Shown in pieces: positions 7,184 to 15,982 of a stretch of 64,000 bases of DNA (the first letter of the stretch is position 1; each line of letters starts with the position of its first letter). The notes beneath the pieces were generated by a model that was given only the letters and a program-made list of their open reading frames with translations, did not search any database and was not told where the DNA came from. The stretch comes from SMAG-U1939 sp036376595. Its GTDB lineage: Bacteria > Chloroflexota > Ktedonobacteria > Ktedonobacterales > JADMIN01. The translations under genes and the position numbers were made by a program. Location: the NCBI GenBank assembly GCA_036376595.1, contig DASVAA010000189.1, positions 51,936 to 115,935 on the forward strand, given 5' to 3'.

Positions 7184-9883
7184 TCAGTCCACTGAATCGC
7201 CCTCGCCCAGCGCCTCAGCAACCGCCTTCTCCAGTGAGAGTGCCTGGCCCGACGCGAACGCTGCCGCCCACGCCTCCTCGCCCAACGCCGCCCGCGACGC
7301 CGCCACCGCCTCCTCCACGTCCGCCCGTTCTGGTGCTGGCAGCGGGGCACCGATCGTCTCTCGCACCGTTGCCGCCGCCCCAAGCAGCCGCGCCGCCCGC
7401 TCCCCCTGTCCGGCCGCCCCGGCCGTGCTCGCCAGATGCTCCAGTGATGCGGCGCAGCGGCGTGGATCTCCCAGATCCCGGACCAGCTCCAGCGCCTCGC
7501 GCTGCAGCGCCTCCGCGCGGGCGACCTCGCCCCGCAGGCGAGCCACCCAGCCTAGGTTCACGAGGCAGACGGCGAGCATCCCCTGGTCCCCGACCGTTCG
7601 CGAGCGCGCGAGCGCCTCAGTGAGCACGTCCGCTGCCCGCTCCAGGTCGCCCAGGTGGGTCGCGACGTCCCCCAGGTTATTTAGCGCGAGGCCGATGCCC
7701 CACTCGTCGCCCAGCGGGCGCCAGAGCGCCAGGCTCTCTTCGTAGCGCACAGCCGCCCGCTCCCAGTCGCCCTGGTGGGCAGCGAGGATGCCGCGCTCAT
7801 TCAGGGCCTCCGCGGCGGTGTGCTGGTCACCCCCCGCCTGCGCGAGCGTGGCCGCTGCCTCCAGCCATAGCTCCCCTGCCGCCGCGTCTCCCTGCCAGAC
7901 GGCCATGGTGCCGCCCGCCAGCAAGACTCGCGCCCGCACCCGCTCTGCTATCGGCGGCGCCGTGCGCGCTGCCCCCTCTTCGAGTCCTGCCCCGCCTGCC
8001 CGCGCCAGCAGTCCCTCGATCCATTCCCGCCCCTCGCGCAGGTGGCCGCGCCCCCACCAGAACCCCCGGAGGGCCGCCGCCAGCCGCAGCCCCGTTTCCA
8101 TCTCACCCCGCTCGCGCGCCCGGCCGAGCACCGCCCGCAGGTTGTCGTGCTCCCCCTCCAGCCGCCCCAGCCACGCCCCCTCCTGCGGCCCAACCATCTC
8201 CAGCTCCGCCCGCTCGACCAGCGCCAGGATGTAGGCCGCGTGCGCCCGGCGCAGCGCCTCCGCCTCGCCACTCGCCTCCAGCCGCTCCAGCGCATACTCG
8301 CGGATGACCTGCAGCATCCCGAAGCGTGGCTCGTCGCCCTCCTCGCGCTGCTGCACCAGACTGTGGTCCACGAGCGTGCCCAGCCCATCCAAGACGTCGA
8401 GACCCAGCAGCTCTGACCCCGCTGGCGCGACGCACACTGCCTCGGCCGCCTCCAGCGTGCAGCCACCCACAAACACCGCCAGCCGCCGGAAGAGCACCCG
8501 CTCCTCGGACGCGAGCAGTCCCTCGCTCCAGGCGATGGTCGCCCGCATGGTCTGCTGGTGCTCCTCCAGGTCGCGTGCTCCGCCCGTCAGCAGCTTGAGC
8601 TGCGCTGAGAGGCGCGCCAGCAGAGCCTCCGGTGGCAGCAGCTTGACCCGCGCCGCCGCCAGCTCGATGGCCAATGGAAGGCCGTCCAACCGGACACACA
8701 CCTCGGCGATGGCCGGCGCATTCGCCGCCGTCACCGCGAAGTCCGACCGGGCCGCCTGTGCCCGCTCGACGAAGAGGGCCACCGCCGCATACTGCGAGAG
8801 ACGCTCAGGCGCCAGCCGCCCCGCTCCGGGCTCGGGCAGGCGCAGCGGGTCAAGCGCGTACTCGTGCTCCCCGCGCAGATGCAGGCGGATGCGGCTGGTC
8901 ACCAGCACGCCCAAGCTGGGGCTGGCCGCCAGCAGACTGGCCACCTCCGGGGCCGCCGCGATCACCTGCTCGAAGTTATCCAGCACCAGCAGCAGACGCC
9001 GGTCGGCGAGATAGGCCCTCAGCACGTCCGCGAGGGACTGACTACTCTGCTCCTGCAGGCCCAGCGTCCGGGCGATCGTGGGCACTACCAGCGTGGGATC
9101 GACTAGGCGCGAGAGGCGCACGAACCAGACGCCGTCGGCGAAGTCGTCGAGCAGCTCGGCGGCGACCTGGACCGCGAGGCGCGTCTTGCCGATGCCTCCC
9201 GGCCCCGTCAGCGTGACGAGCCGCACGTCCGGGCGACGCAAGAGCGCGCTCAACGCAGCCACCTGCTCCTCGCGGCCAAGCAGCGGCGTCGGCTGCGGGG
9301 GCAGGTTATGCTGGTAGGTGTCGAGCGTTTTGAGCGGGGGGAAGTCGGCCGGCAGGTCAGGGTCGGATAGCACCAGCTGGAAGAGCGGCTCGGACTCTTG
9401 CAGGTCCTTGAGACGGTGGGTGCCCACGGCGCGCAATGTGACACCCACGGGCAGAGCGTGTGCGGCGAGCGCGCGAGTCGTTTGCGAGAGCAGTACCTGG
9501 CCGCCGTGGCCGGCAGCGGCGATGCGCGCAGCCCGATGGACGTCGAGCCCGACGTAGTGGTCGCCGATCACCTGGGGCGTGCCGGTGTGCAAGCCAATGC
9601 GCACCCGCAGCGGGGCGCCCGCGGGCCACGCATGCGCGGCCAGGGTGCTGGTCGCCTCGGCGGCGGCGGCCACGGCGGCTGGCGCGGTGGGAAAGGCGAC
9701 GAAGAAGGCATCGCCTTGGGTGTCCACCTCGGTACCGTCGTGGGCGGCGAAGGCTGCGCGCAGCAGCGTCTGGTGCTCGCCCAGCACGCGGGCGTACTCC
9801 TCACCGAGTCGCTGGAGCAACTTGGTGCTGCCCTCGATGTCGGTAAACAGGAAGGTGACCGTGCCAGCGGGGAGCTCTGCCAT
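7184..9883 (-). CDS. Class III cyclase / STAND ATPase / TPR regulator
   Basis: The 899-residue protein fuses three parts. Residues 1-165 are a class III nucleotide cyclase domain: the metal aspartates are in FLFTDIEGST and DTQGDAFFVAF, and HRAARIAAAGHGG is the dimer and transition-state segment. About 200-480 is an NB-ARC/STAND ATPase with P-loop GPGGIGKT (near 225) and Walker B LLLVLDNFEQ (near 300). The remainder is helical TPR-like repeats. There is no DNA-binding domain, unlike AfsR or MalT relatives. ATG 9883 follows AGGAAGG. The ligand is unknown, and cyclase activity is plausible but unproven. Confidence 0.88.
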   Translation of the reverse strand: MAELPAGTVTFLFTDIEGSTKLLQRLGEEYARVLGEHQTLLRAAFAAHDGTEVDTQGDAFFVAFPTAPAAVAAAAEATSTLAAHAWPAGAPLRVRIGLHTGTPQVIGDHYVGLDVHRAARIAAAGHGGQVLLSQTTRALAAHALPVGVTLRAVGTHRLKDLQESEPLFQLVLSDPDLPADFPPLKTLDTYQHNLPPQPTPLLGREEQVAALSALLRRPDVRLVTLTGPGGIGKTRLAVQVAAELLDDFADGVWFVRLSRLVDPTLVVPTIARTLGLQEQSSQSLADVLRAYLADRRLLLVLDNFEQVIAAAPEVASLLAASPSLGVLVTSRIRLHLRGEHEYALDPLRLPEPGAGRLAPERLSQYAAVALFVERAQAARSDFAVTAANAPAIAEVCVRLDGLPLAIELAAARVKLLPPEALLARLSAQLKLLTGGARDLEEHQQTMRATIAWSEGLLASEERVLFRRLAVFVGGCTLEAAEAVCVAPAGSELLGLDVLDGLGTLVDHSLVQQREEGDEPRFGMLQVIREYALERLEASGEAEALRRAHAAYILALVERAELEMVGPQEGAWLGRLEGEHDNLRAVLGRARERGEMETGLRLAAALRGFWWGRGHLREGREWIEGLLARAGGAGLEEGAARTAPPIAERVRARVLLAGGTMAVWQGDAAAGELWLEAAATLAQAGGDQHTAAEALNERGILAAHQGDWERAAVRYEESLALWRPLGDEWGIGLALNNLGDVATHLGDLERAADVLTEALARSRTVGDQGMLAVCLVNLGWVARLRGEVARAEALQREALELVRDLGDPRRCAASLEHLASTAGAAGQGERAARLLGAAATVRETIGAPLPAPERADVEEAVAASRAALGEEAWAAAFASGQALSLEKAVAEALGEGDSVD

Positions 9884-10363
9884 GAGGCCTTCCTCTTTCG
9901 TGGTGCGGCGGCAGGCGCGACGTCGTCGTCAGTGCAGGCGAATTGCGACGAATTGCGGTCTCTTCGCCGTCGTGCGCATCATACCACTCGATACCATGCA
10001 GGGTTCTGCCCGTTGGGGGACAGTCCATCGCGAGCGCGGCTCGCGTCTCCCTGCCTCCGCAATGCGGGCGTAGCGTGCCAACGCGCCTTGCTCGGCTGCC
10101 TGGTCCTGATCCGCGTTAGTCAGATCCCGTCACGTGGGATGAGGCACCAGTGCACGTGTGGTCCTCATCAGCATGCACACGCTGTCAACTTCGATCTGAA
10201 CTGGGTACCAGGCACGTCCGCGCGGGATTACGAACGCCACTGGCCTGCACCTGGACGGTACAATCTGGGCGACGGGTATCTGTTCTCGCACTCGTTCGGG
10301 CGGCATGCAGCCCGCCCGCGTCCCGTCGTCAGACATCTTCAGCTGCTTGTGAGGGGCATCGCT
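9884..10363. other. Divergent intergenic region, 480 bases
   Basis: No gene is supported. A minus-strand extended -10 (TGGTATGAT, TATGAT at 9978-9983) lies about 90 bases before the cyclase gene and is the best promoter candidate for it. A direct repeat CGAATTGCG occurs twice near 9940-9956. A plus-strand TACAAT near 10259 could serve the DUF1992 gene but lacks a good -35. Confidence 0.4.
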
Positions 10364-10912
10364 ATGAGTGACCCGCAGAAGCCGCCGCAGCCCGCAGGCC
10401 CAGGGCAGAAGCCCAGCGCCGAGGCGGCGGGCGCTCGCATGCGCCGCCGCGCCGACCTGATCGAGGAGCTGCTCGAAGACGCCCGCTCACGCGGCGAGTT
10501 CGATAATCTCAAGGGCACCGGGCAGCCGCTCGACCTGCGCAAAGACGTGTACGCTGGCGACAAAGCACTGGCCTACAGCTTGCTCAAGAACAATCAGATG
10601 GCTCCTCCGGAGATCGAGCGTGGCAAGGAGATCGACGCCGAGCTGGCCCGCGCCGACCACCTGCTCGCGCGCCTACGCCGCCAGCGAAACGCGCTCGCCC
10701 CGCGCTTGGGCCCGCGCTACGCCGCCGAGCGGCGCGCGTACAACCTGGTGCGCGACAAGACCGAGATGCGCTACGCCGAGGCGCTGCGGGCTATCAACAG
10801 CAAGATTCTGAGCCTCAATATCGTCGCGCCCAGCGCGCTGCACCGCCGCGCGATTGATGTTGGGGCGTGGCTGCGCGAGTTCGCCGACGAGTTCCCGCGG
10901 CTGCCGGAGTAA
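10364..10912 (+). CDS. DUF1992 (DnaJ-C28-like) domain protein
   Basis: This 182-residue soluble, highly charged helical protein matches the DUF1992 family, a domain also found in DNAJC28 proteins. Family features are the helix ADLIEELLEDARSRGEFDNL, GTGQPLDL, DKALAYSLLKNNQMAPPEIE, and a long Arg-rich C-terminal helical region. No enzyme motif is visible and the family's job is unknown. ATG 10364 follows GAGGGG; the frame is open far upstream but without family similarity. The next gene, pncB, is separated by a repeat-filled gap, so an operon is doubtful. Confidence 0.85.
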   Translation: MSDPQKPPQPAGPGQKPSAEAAGARMRRRADLIEELLEDARSRGEFDNLKGTGQPLDLRKDVYAGDKALAYSLLKNNQMAPPEIERGKEIDAELARADHLLARLRRQRNALAPRLGPRYAAERRAYNLVRDKTEMRYAEALRAINSKILSLNIVAPSALHRRAIDVGAWLREFADEFPRLPE

Positions 10913-10933
10913 GGCTCGGGGCTGCGGCTGCCG

Positions 10934-11052
10934 CGGCACTGAAGGTGCCGGCGCACGGCACTCGCGGCAGTGAACGGCCGGCGCACGGACGGCGAGGGTT
11001 GAAATCCCGGTTGTGGTCCTGCGACGGCTGAGGCGGACGTAGTCCGAGAGAG
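10934..11052. repeat. Dispersed repeat cluster before pncB
   Basis: CGGCACTGAAGGTGCCGGCGCA (10934-10955, written here only as a match guide: head CGGCACTGAA, tail GTGCCGGCGCA) is followed by a related copy CGGCAGTGAACGGCCGGCG. Then come GGGTTGAAATCCCGG and a GCGGACGTAGTCCG hairpin. It is the same kind of nTGAAn-centred palindrome as at 32771, 46189 and inside larC. Confidence 0.6.
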
Positions 11053-11065
11053 AGGTGGCAGAGGC

Positions 11066-12556
11066 ATGCTGCGACGCGCCCCCGGAGAGCATCCCGCGCT
11101 CTTCACCGATATGTATCATCCCGACGCCGCGTACGTGAGCTGGCTCACCGGCCGCAACGGCCAGACGACGTTTGACCTTTACGTGCGCCAGGCGCCATTC
11201 GGGGGCGCGTATCTGCTGCTGGCCGGCCTCGAAGCGGCGCTCAAGTTCGTCCAGTCGTTCCAGTACAATCCCGACGACCTGGGATTCCTGGCGCGTATCC
11301 GCGACTACGACGCGGCGTTTCTGGACGAGCTGGCGAGCCTGCGCTTCAGTGGCGAGATCTCTGCGATGCCCGAAGGCGCGATCGCCTTCCCCAACGAGCC
11401 GCTGCTGCGCGTGACGGCGCCCTTCCGCGAGGCGATGCTGATGGAGTCGGGGCTGCTGCAGGCGATCAATCTGGCGACGCTGATCGCCACCAAGGCCTCG
11501 CGCATCGTCTGGGCGTCGCGAGGGCGGCGCGTCTCGGAGTTCGCCTTCCGCCGGGCACAGAACCCGATGGTGGTGGCGCGCTCGTCGTACATCGGCGGCT
11601 GCTCCAGCACGTCGCTGCTGGCGGCGGCCTTCGATTACCGGCTGCTGGCGACCGGCACGGTGCCACACGCGCTGATCCAGCTCTTCCCGTCCGAGGAGGA
11701 GGCGTTCACAGCGATTGGCGAGTCGTTCAACCGTTACACGCTGCTGCTCGACACGTACAATCCGCGGCGCGCGATCCACACGGCGATTGACGTTGCGCGG
11801 CGCGTGCAGGAGGGTCTGGGCCACACGCTGGCGGCGGTGCGGCTGGATAGCGGCGACCTCGCGGGCGACAGCCGCTACGTGCGCGAGCAGCTCGTGCAGG
11901 CCGGGATGGGGCAGGTGCGCATCCTCGCCAGCGGCGACCTGGACGAGTTCGAGATCGCCGACCTGTTGGAGCGCGGCGCCGAAATCGACGCGCTGGGTGT
12001 GGGCACATCACTGGGCACCGGCGCCGGGAGTCTCACACACGGCGTGGCGGGCGGCGCGCTCGGCGGGGTTTACAAGGAGGTCTGGTACGTCGAGGATGAC
12101 GGCACCGAGCGGCCCAAGCTGAAGATGGCGGGCGACAAGACGACGTGGCCCGGCCGCAAGGAGGTCTACCGCGCGCCAGACTGGTCGGAGGACGTGGTGC
12201 AGCTCGCGGGCGAGGCAGCACCGCCTGGCTATATTCGCCTGCTGCGCCCGGTGATGCGCCAGGGTCGCATCATCCCCGGCAGCCTGCCGCCGCTGGGTGA
12301 GGTGTGGGAGCTGGCGCAGGCCAACCTGCACGCGATCCCCGAGCGGTACCGGGCGCTCAAGGTGGCCCATCCGTATCCGGTGCGCTTCAGCGAGGCGCTG
12401 CAGCGCCTGCGCGACGAGGCGATGGACGAGGCGCAGCGCGCCTCCGCAGCGCCGGCTGAAGAGCATCCAGTGCCGCTGGCCGCGCCAGAGCGTGAGGCCG
12501 ACGAGCACGACGGCCGCAGCCCAGGGCGTAAGGTGCCGGGAGCGGTCGAAGGGTAG
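11066..12556 (+). CDS. pncB: Nicotinate phosphoribosyltransferase
   Basis: PncB joins nicotinate to PRPP, using ATP, in the Preiss-Handler salvage route to NAD. The 496-residue protein carries family segments FTDMYHPDAAY, FDLYVRQAPFGGAYLLLAGLE, ANGRRVSEFAFRRAQ-type (ASRGRRVSEFAFRRAQ), SSYIGGCSSTS, the GTVPHALIQLF loop (GTxAHS in many homologues), LDSGDLA and ASGDLDEFE. The catalytic histidine expected in the GTxxH loop is kept. The last 45 residues are low-complexity and not part of the fold. ATG 11066 follows AGAGAGGTGGCAG. Confidence 0.93.
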   Translation: MLRRAPGEHPALFTDMYHPDAAYVSWLTGRNGQTTFDLYVRQAPFGGAYLLLAGLEAALKFVQSFQYNPDDLGFLARIRDYDAAFLDELASLRFSGEISAMPEGAIAFPNEPLLRVTAPFREAMLMESGLLQAINLATLIATKASRIVWASRGRRVSEFAFRRAQNPMVVARSSYIGGCSSTSLLAAAFDYRLLATGTVPHALIQLFPSEEEAFTAIGESFNRYTLLLDTYNPRRAIHTAIDVARRVQEGLGHTLAAVRLDSGDLAGDSRYVREQLVQAGMGQVRILASGDLDEFEIADLLERGAEIDALGVGTSLGTGAGSLTHGVAGGALGGVYKEVWYVEDDGTERPKLKMAGDKTTWPGRKEVYRAPDWSEDVVQLAGEAAPPGYIRLLRPVMRQGRIIPGSLPPLGEVWELAQANLHAIPERYRALKVAHPYPVRFSEALQRLRDEAMDEAQRASAAPAEEHPVPLAAPEREADEHDGRSPGRKVPGAVEG

Positions 12557-12830
12557 AACGGAGAACGCGGAGGACGCGAAGGAACCGCGAAGATCGCGAA
12601 GACGGCAGGCGAGAGAGGAACCGCAACCGGCACCCGCGGTGAGCACAGACATCCGGCGGGCAGATGGTTCGTGGATGAACCGACGTGGCCTGAAGCGCCG
12701 TGGCTCATCCTGACAAACGGCATCGGTGGCGACCGCACCGACAATGCATCCGGGGTGAACCGCCGGCGCGTCAGCAACCGTCGCCGCACGGGATTAGCCG
12801 CACGGGATTAGCCGCGCAACTTCAGCCCGC
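12557..12830. repeat. Intergenic repeats after pncB
   Basis: No gene is supported here. The stretch starts with AACGGAGAACGCGGAGGACG, the same purine-rich repeat family found on the other strand at 32915 and 37965. It contains GGCCTGAAGCGCC near 12685, and two tandem copies of CCGCACGGGATTAG at 12784-12797 and 12798-12811. Confidence 0.6.
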
Positions 12831-12873
12831 CTGCCCACCCCATGTTCTCGCGAGTCCCCGCGTGAAGAGGCGA

Positions 12874-14664
12874 TCAGCGGAGGAAGTCGTCCTGGGTGAA
12901 GGCACCGCTATCTTCGCGCTGCTCCGGCTCGCCGGGGTCGGGCGGCGGCGGGCCGAAGCGCGGGAGCTGCGGCGGCTGCCACCGTGGGTCGGTGCGCCAG
13001 GTGGCGAACGAGGCGGCGAGATCCGCGGAGAGATCGGTCGGCTGCTGGTCAGGCTCGGTCTCGTCGGGCAGGTCGAGCGCCGCCTCCCACTCGCGCTCCT
13101 CGGATGACTGCTGAGGCTCGGATGGCTGTTGTGGTGGCTGCCACGCCGCGGCACCCCAGCCACGCGGCGCACTCTCGGCGATGAACCGTTGCTCGGCCGG
13201 CGCAGGCTCCGCGGTTGGAGTCTGGCGCTGTGGCGGCTGCGCGGCTCGCGAGCTCGATGGATGAGAGCGTCCGCCGCGCTCGTGCCCGGAGCCTGCCTCG
13301 GCGCCGGGATCTGAGGTGGGCGAAGCCGTGCGGGCCATCTCCACCGTCTCCTGCGTGCTGTTGTCCGGCTCGTCGCGCAGCCAGGCGTCGTCGCCATTCG
13401 GTGATACGCTGCCGTTCGCGGCGAGGGACGGAACCTCGGCGGTCGGCATTGCCCATGGATCGGAGGGCGCGGAGGCCACGGATGTAGGCGCGGGTGGAGA
13501 CGAAGGCGCGGAGAGGTCCACCGTGATCGGTGCGCGCTCGGGCTGCGGCTGCGATTGGGATGCCGGGGCGCCGGTTCGGTGGACTCCGGTCTCGCGCGCG
13601 GTGGCCTTGCGCCCCACGCTCTCGTAGAACTCGATCCAGGCGAGCAGGTCGTCGGGGCGCGGCAGGCGGTGTAGCGCGATGCGCACAAGGTGCCCGGCGC
13701 CGCGCAGCGTCAGGTATTCGGGCACGCGCGGGCGCCAATCGAAGATCTGCACGCGCTGGTCGGTGCGCGTCGCCAGAGCAATGCCCGCGCCGGCCACGGC
13801 AATCGCCAGCCTGACGAGCGGATTGTGGCGGTGGCGTGTGCGGTCCACGCGGGCGACTTCGCGCCACGGCAGGACGGTACTGCGCCCTGGCCGCTGGGCC
13901 GCGATGGCCTTGGCGTCAATGGTGAAGGTGTGGCGGCGCAGCAGCGAGCGCAGGCTGAGCAGCGCGCAGAGAGAGGCGAGGACAATCAGCACGGGACCGA
14001 TGAGGCCGGTTTCGGGCAGCACCAGCGCGAAGTAGAGGCCGGGCAGCAGCACGAACAGCGCCAGCACCAGCCACCAGCTCACCTGCGCCGAGAGCGTCTC
14101 GCGCGTGACGAACGGCCCCGCACCCGCGGCGCCAAGCGTGCCGCCGTGGTCGCGCCACAGCGCGTAGCGCTCGAAGACTTCGAGTCGGAAGCGGGCATAG
14201 TCGTTGACCAGGTCTTCGCGGATCTGCAAGCGCCGGCCGTCGCGTGCGAACACCACCAGCCAGCGGTAGCGCTGCCCGCCGGAAGGCTGCATGCGCTCGG
14301 TCATGCGCGCCACCTCGCGCCAGGGCAGCTCGGTGCGCCACGGCCCGCGCACCACGCTCACGCCGTGCGGTCCCACGCAGGCGCAGAGCGAGAGCTTGAA
14401 GGTGTAGACCGTGGCAGTCCAGAAGGCGCAGAGCAGGAGCGTGCCGAAGAAGATCGCGCGGCCGATGTGGTCGTGCTGCGGGCCGAGGCGATACCACGTG
14501 AACAGACCGCAGCCGGCCAAGCCGACCACCAGCAAGGCCAGAACTGCCCAGTCGCCCGAGCGGGGTGTGCGGAAGACGCTCTCACGGTCGCTGAGCGCGA
14601 GATCCTTCAGGCGGATGGTGGCGCGCTGCTCGGGCGCGCGTCCAGGCAGACGTGACGGCGACAC
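12874..14664 (-). CDS. Membrane protein with PH-like segments and disordered tail
   Basis: The protein is about 596 residues. Two pairs of membrane helices are visible (DWAVLALLVVGLAGCGLFTW with a second helix after it; VSWWLVLALFVLLPGLYFALVL with a second helix after it). Each pair is followed by a soluble stretch of bacterial-PH type containing the repeated LPWREVAR motif, which appears twice and suggests internal duplication. The last roughly 270 residues are Pro/Ser/Glu/Gln-rich and probably disordered. GTG 14664 is chosen because GGGGGAAG precedes it; the upstream frame looks non-coding. Function is unknown. Confidence 0.72.
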   Translation of the reverse strand: MSPSRLPGRAPEQRATIRLKDLALSDRESVFRTPRSGDWAVLALLVVGLAGCGLFTWYRLGPQHDHIGRAIFFGTLLLCAFWTATVYTFKLSLCACVGPHGVSVVRGPWRTELPWREVARMTERMQPSGGQRYRWLVVFARDGRRLQIREDLVNDYARFRLEVFERYALWRDHGGTLGAAGAGPFVTRETLSAQVSWWLVLALFVLLPGLYFALVLPETGLIGPVLIVLASLCALLSLRSLLRRHTFTIDAKAIAAQRPGRSTVLPWREVARVDRTRHRHNPLVRLAIAVAGAGIALATRTDQRVQIFDWRPRVPEYLTLRGAGHLVRIALHRLPRPDDLLAWIEFYESVGRKATARETGVHRTGAPASQSQPQPERAPITVDLSAPSSPPAPTSVASAPSDPWAMPTAEVPSLAANGSVSPNGDDAWLRDEPDNSTQETVEMARTASPTSDPGAEAGSGHERGGRSHPSSSRAAQPPQRQTPTAEPAPAEQRFIAESAPRGWGAAAWQPPQQPSEPQQSSEEREWEAALDLPDETEPDQQPTDLSADLAASFATWRTDPRWQPPQLPRFGPPPPDPGEPEQREDSGAFTQDDFLR

Positions 14665-14842
14665 GGACGGCTTCCCCCACTTCACCACATCGCATCGCGC
14701 CGCGCTCGCGCGCCAACGCGACCTATGAGCCGGCGAACGTCGAGCACAGCGTAGGCAAAGTATAGCAGCGGCGTCAAATCGGGTGGCCCGTTCGCCCCTG
14801 CCCATTCGCCGGTGTCTTTGACGAGTTGTGTCACATTCAGAA

Positions 14843-14880
14843 GTTTCAGTCTTGACTAAACGAACTAACGAGACTATGCT
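14843..14880 (+). promoter_or_regulatory. Sigma-70 promoter with overlapping operator for the GbsR gene
   Basis: TTGACT (14852-14857) and TATGCT (14875-14880) are separated by 17 bases, a strong promoter. An inverted repeat GTTTCAGTC-TT-GACTAAAC (14843-14861) covers the -35 element, the position expected of an autorepressor operator. Confidence 0.75.
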
Positions 14881-14945
14881 CCCGACGGTGAGAGAGGGTG
14901 GTCGCCCGAGACGAGCGCCAACCCAGTGGGAATGGAGTGCGCCCG

Positions 14946-15434
14946 ATGGCCGCGGAGCTGGAGCTTTCCGACTCGTTGCAGCAGTTCATCGAGAGCATGG
15001 GCGTGTTTTTCGAGCGCTACGGCATCTCGCGCATCGGCGGCCGTATGTTGGGCTTGCTGATGGTCTCCGAGCGCGACTTGAGCCTGGATGACATCGCCGG
15101 CACGCTCGGCGTCTCGCGGGCCTCGGTCTCCACCAATGCGCGGATGCTCATCTTGTATGGCATGGCGCAGCTCGTCACACGGCCCGGCGACCGGCGCGAC
15201 TATTACCGCCTGCCGCCGGACACCTGGGCGCGCGCGACCGAGGCGGAGATGGACGCCATCCTGACGATGCGCCGCATCGCTGAGAGCGGGCTGGCCGCGG
15301 CGCGGGCCTCCGACCGTGCGGCAACCGAGCACCTGGAGGACATGATCGCCTATTCCGATCTGATGCTCGAAGACCGGCGCAGCGTGTTGGAGCATTGGCG
15401 CGAGCGCAAGAGCGGGAAAGACAGGAAGACGTGA
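14946..15434 (+). CDS. GbsR/MarR-family transcriptional regulator
   Basis: This is a 162-residue winged-helix regulator of the GbsR type. The N-terminal helix LSDSLQQFIESMGVFFERYGISRIGGR is typical. The HTH follows (LSLDDIAGTLGVSRASVSTNARML), then a wing with PGDRRDYYRL and a long C-terminal dimer helix. Such genes are often followed by an ABC-2 exporter, as here, and usually repress it. ATG 14946 follows GGAG at about 9 bases. The inverted repeat over its own -35 suggests autoregulation. The normal cotranscription with the exporter is now interrupted by repeats and an IS-like remnant. Confidence 0.85.
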   Translation: MAAELELSDSLQQFIESMGVFFERYGISRIGGRMLGLLMVSERDLSLDDIAGTLGVSRASVSTNARMLILYGMAQLVTRPGDRRDYYRLPPDTWARATEAEMDAILTMRRIAESGLAAARASDRAATEHLEDMIAYSDLMLEDRRSVLEHWRERKSGKDRKT

Positions 15435-15663
15435 CGATGATGATCCTCGGACGTGCTTGCATCTAGGATTTGGGATGCACCACCCGAGGAAGCGCATACA
15501 GCCCTGCGGTCATTCATTGTCGATGCCACACCTGCATAGAACTCGCCGGCATCGGGCCACCGCGGAAGGGCGAATAGGCAGGCGCAGTACGACGAACGAC
15601 GCGAGACGTTATCGGCGTTGGGGGGATTTTGCGTGCGAGGGGCGCACGGCATCCAGCGGTAGT

Positions 15664-15686
15664 GTAGTGGCGAGGTCCGCCTCGTC
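15664..15686 (+). repeat. GTAG-headed REP-like palindrome, second type
   Basis: GTAG is followed after one base by GGCGAGGT-CC-GCCTCGTC. It is nearly identical to the copy at 30682-30704. Confidence 0.6.
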
Positions 15687-15719
15687 CATCCGCATCGAGA
15701 GAGTGAGGACCGATTTGAC

Positions 15720-15980
15720 ATCCTCCCCACGCCTAGATCGGCGGGGGATTCCCTCCCTCGCGAGAGGGGTTTCCTGCTTCACCGAGCCGAGCCTCACCGT
15801 GGGTCGTACCGGCTCTCCACAGGCTGACACCGCGAGCCCCGCGGCCAACGCCACCGTGGTTCTTGGTGGCACACAGAGATTCTTGCATGCCCGGCCCGAA
15901 CCGGCAAACAGCTAGCACGAAAGGGGGCGCGGCGCTTCCTCCCCGTGCCTAAAGGTAGGGGGTTCGCAGCGCCGCAATTC
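15720..15980. mobile_element. IS200/IS605-like element remnant without transposase
   Basis: The left end has a CCTCCCC...GGGGGATT hairpin (15722-15751). It is followed by a stretch with further short palindromes. The right end has a long imperfect hairpin (CTTCCTCCCC, loop CCTAAAGG, GGGGG, GCAGCGCCGC) at about 15930-15976. Paired subterminal hairpins of this CCTCCCC/GGGG type are characteristic of IS200/IS605 (IS1341-like) ends. No tnpA or tnpB frame lies between them, so it is a MITE-like deletion derivative. The family call is by resemblance of the ends only. Confidence 0.55.
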
Positions 15981-15982
15981 AG

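Noticed and set aside
9398..10363. Long upstream extension of the DUF1992 frame
   Set aside because: The extension runs through the antisense of the cyclase gene; family similarity and a ribosome site place the start at 10364.
12784..12811. Tandem 14-base repeat as a regulatory or origin element
   Set aside because: Only two units, no DnaA-box or regulator pattern, and it sits among dispersed repeats.
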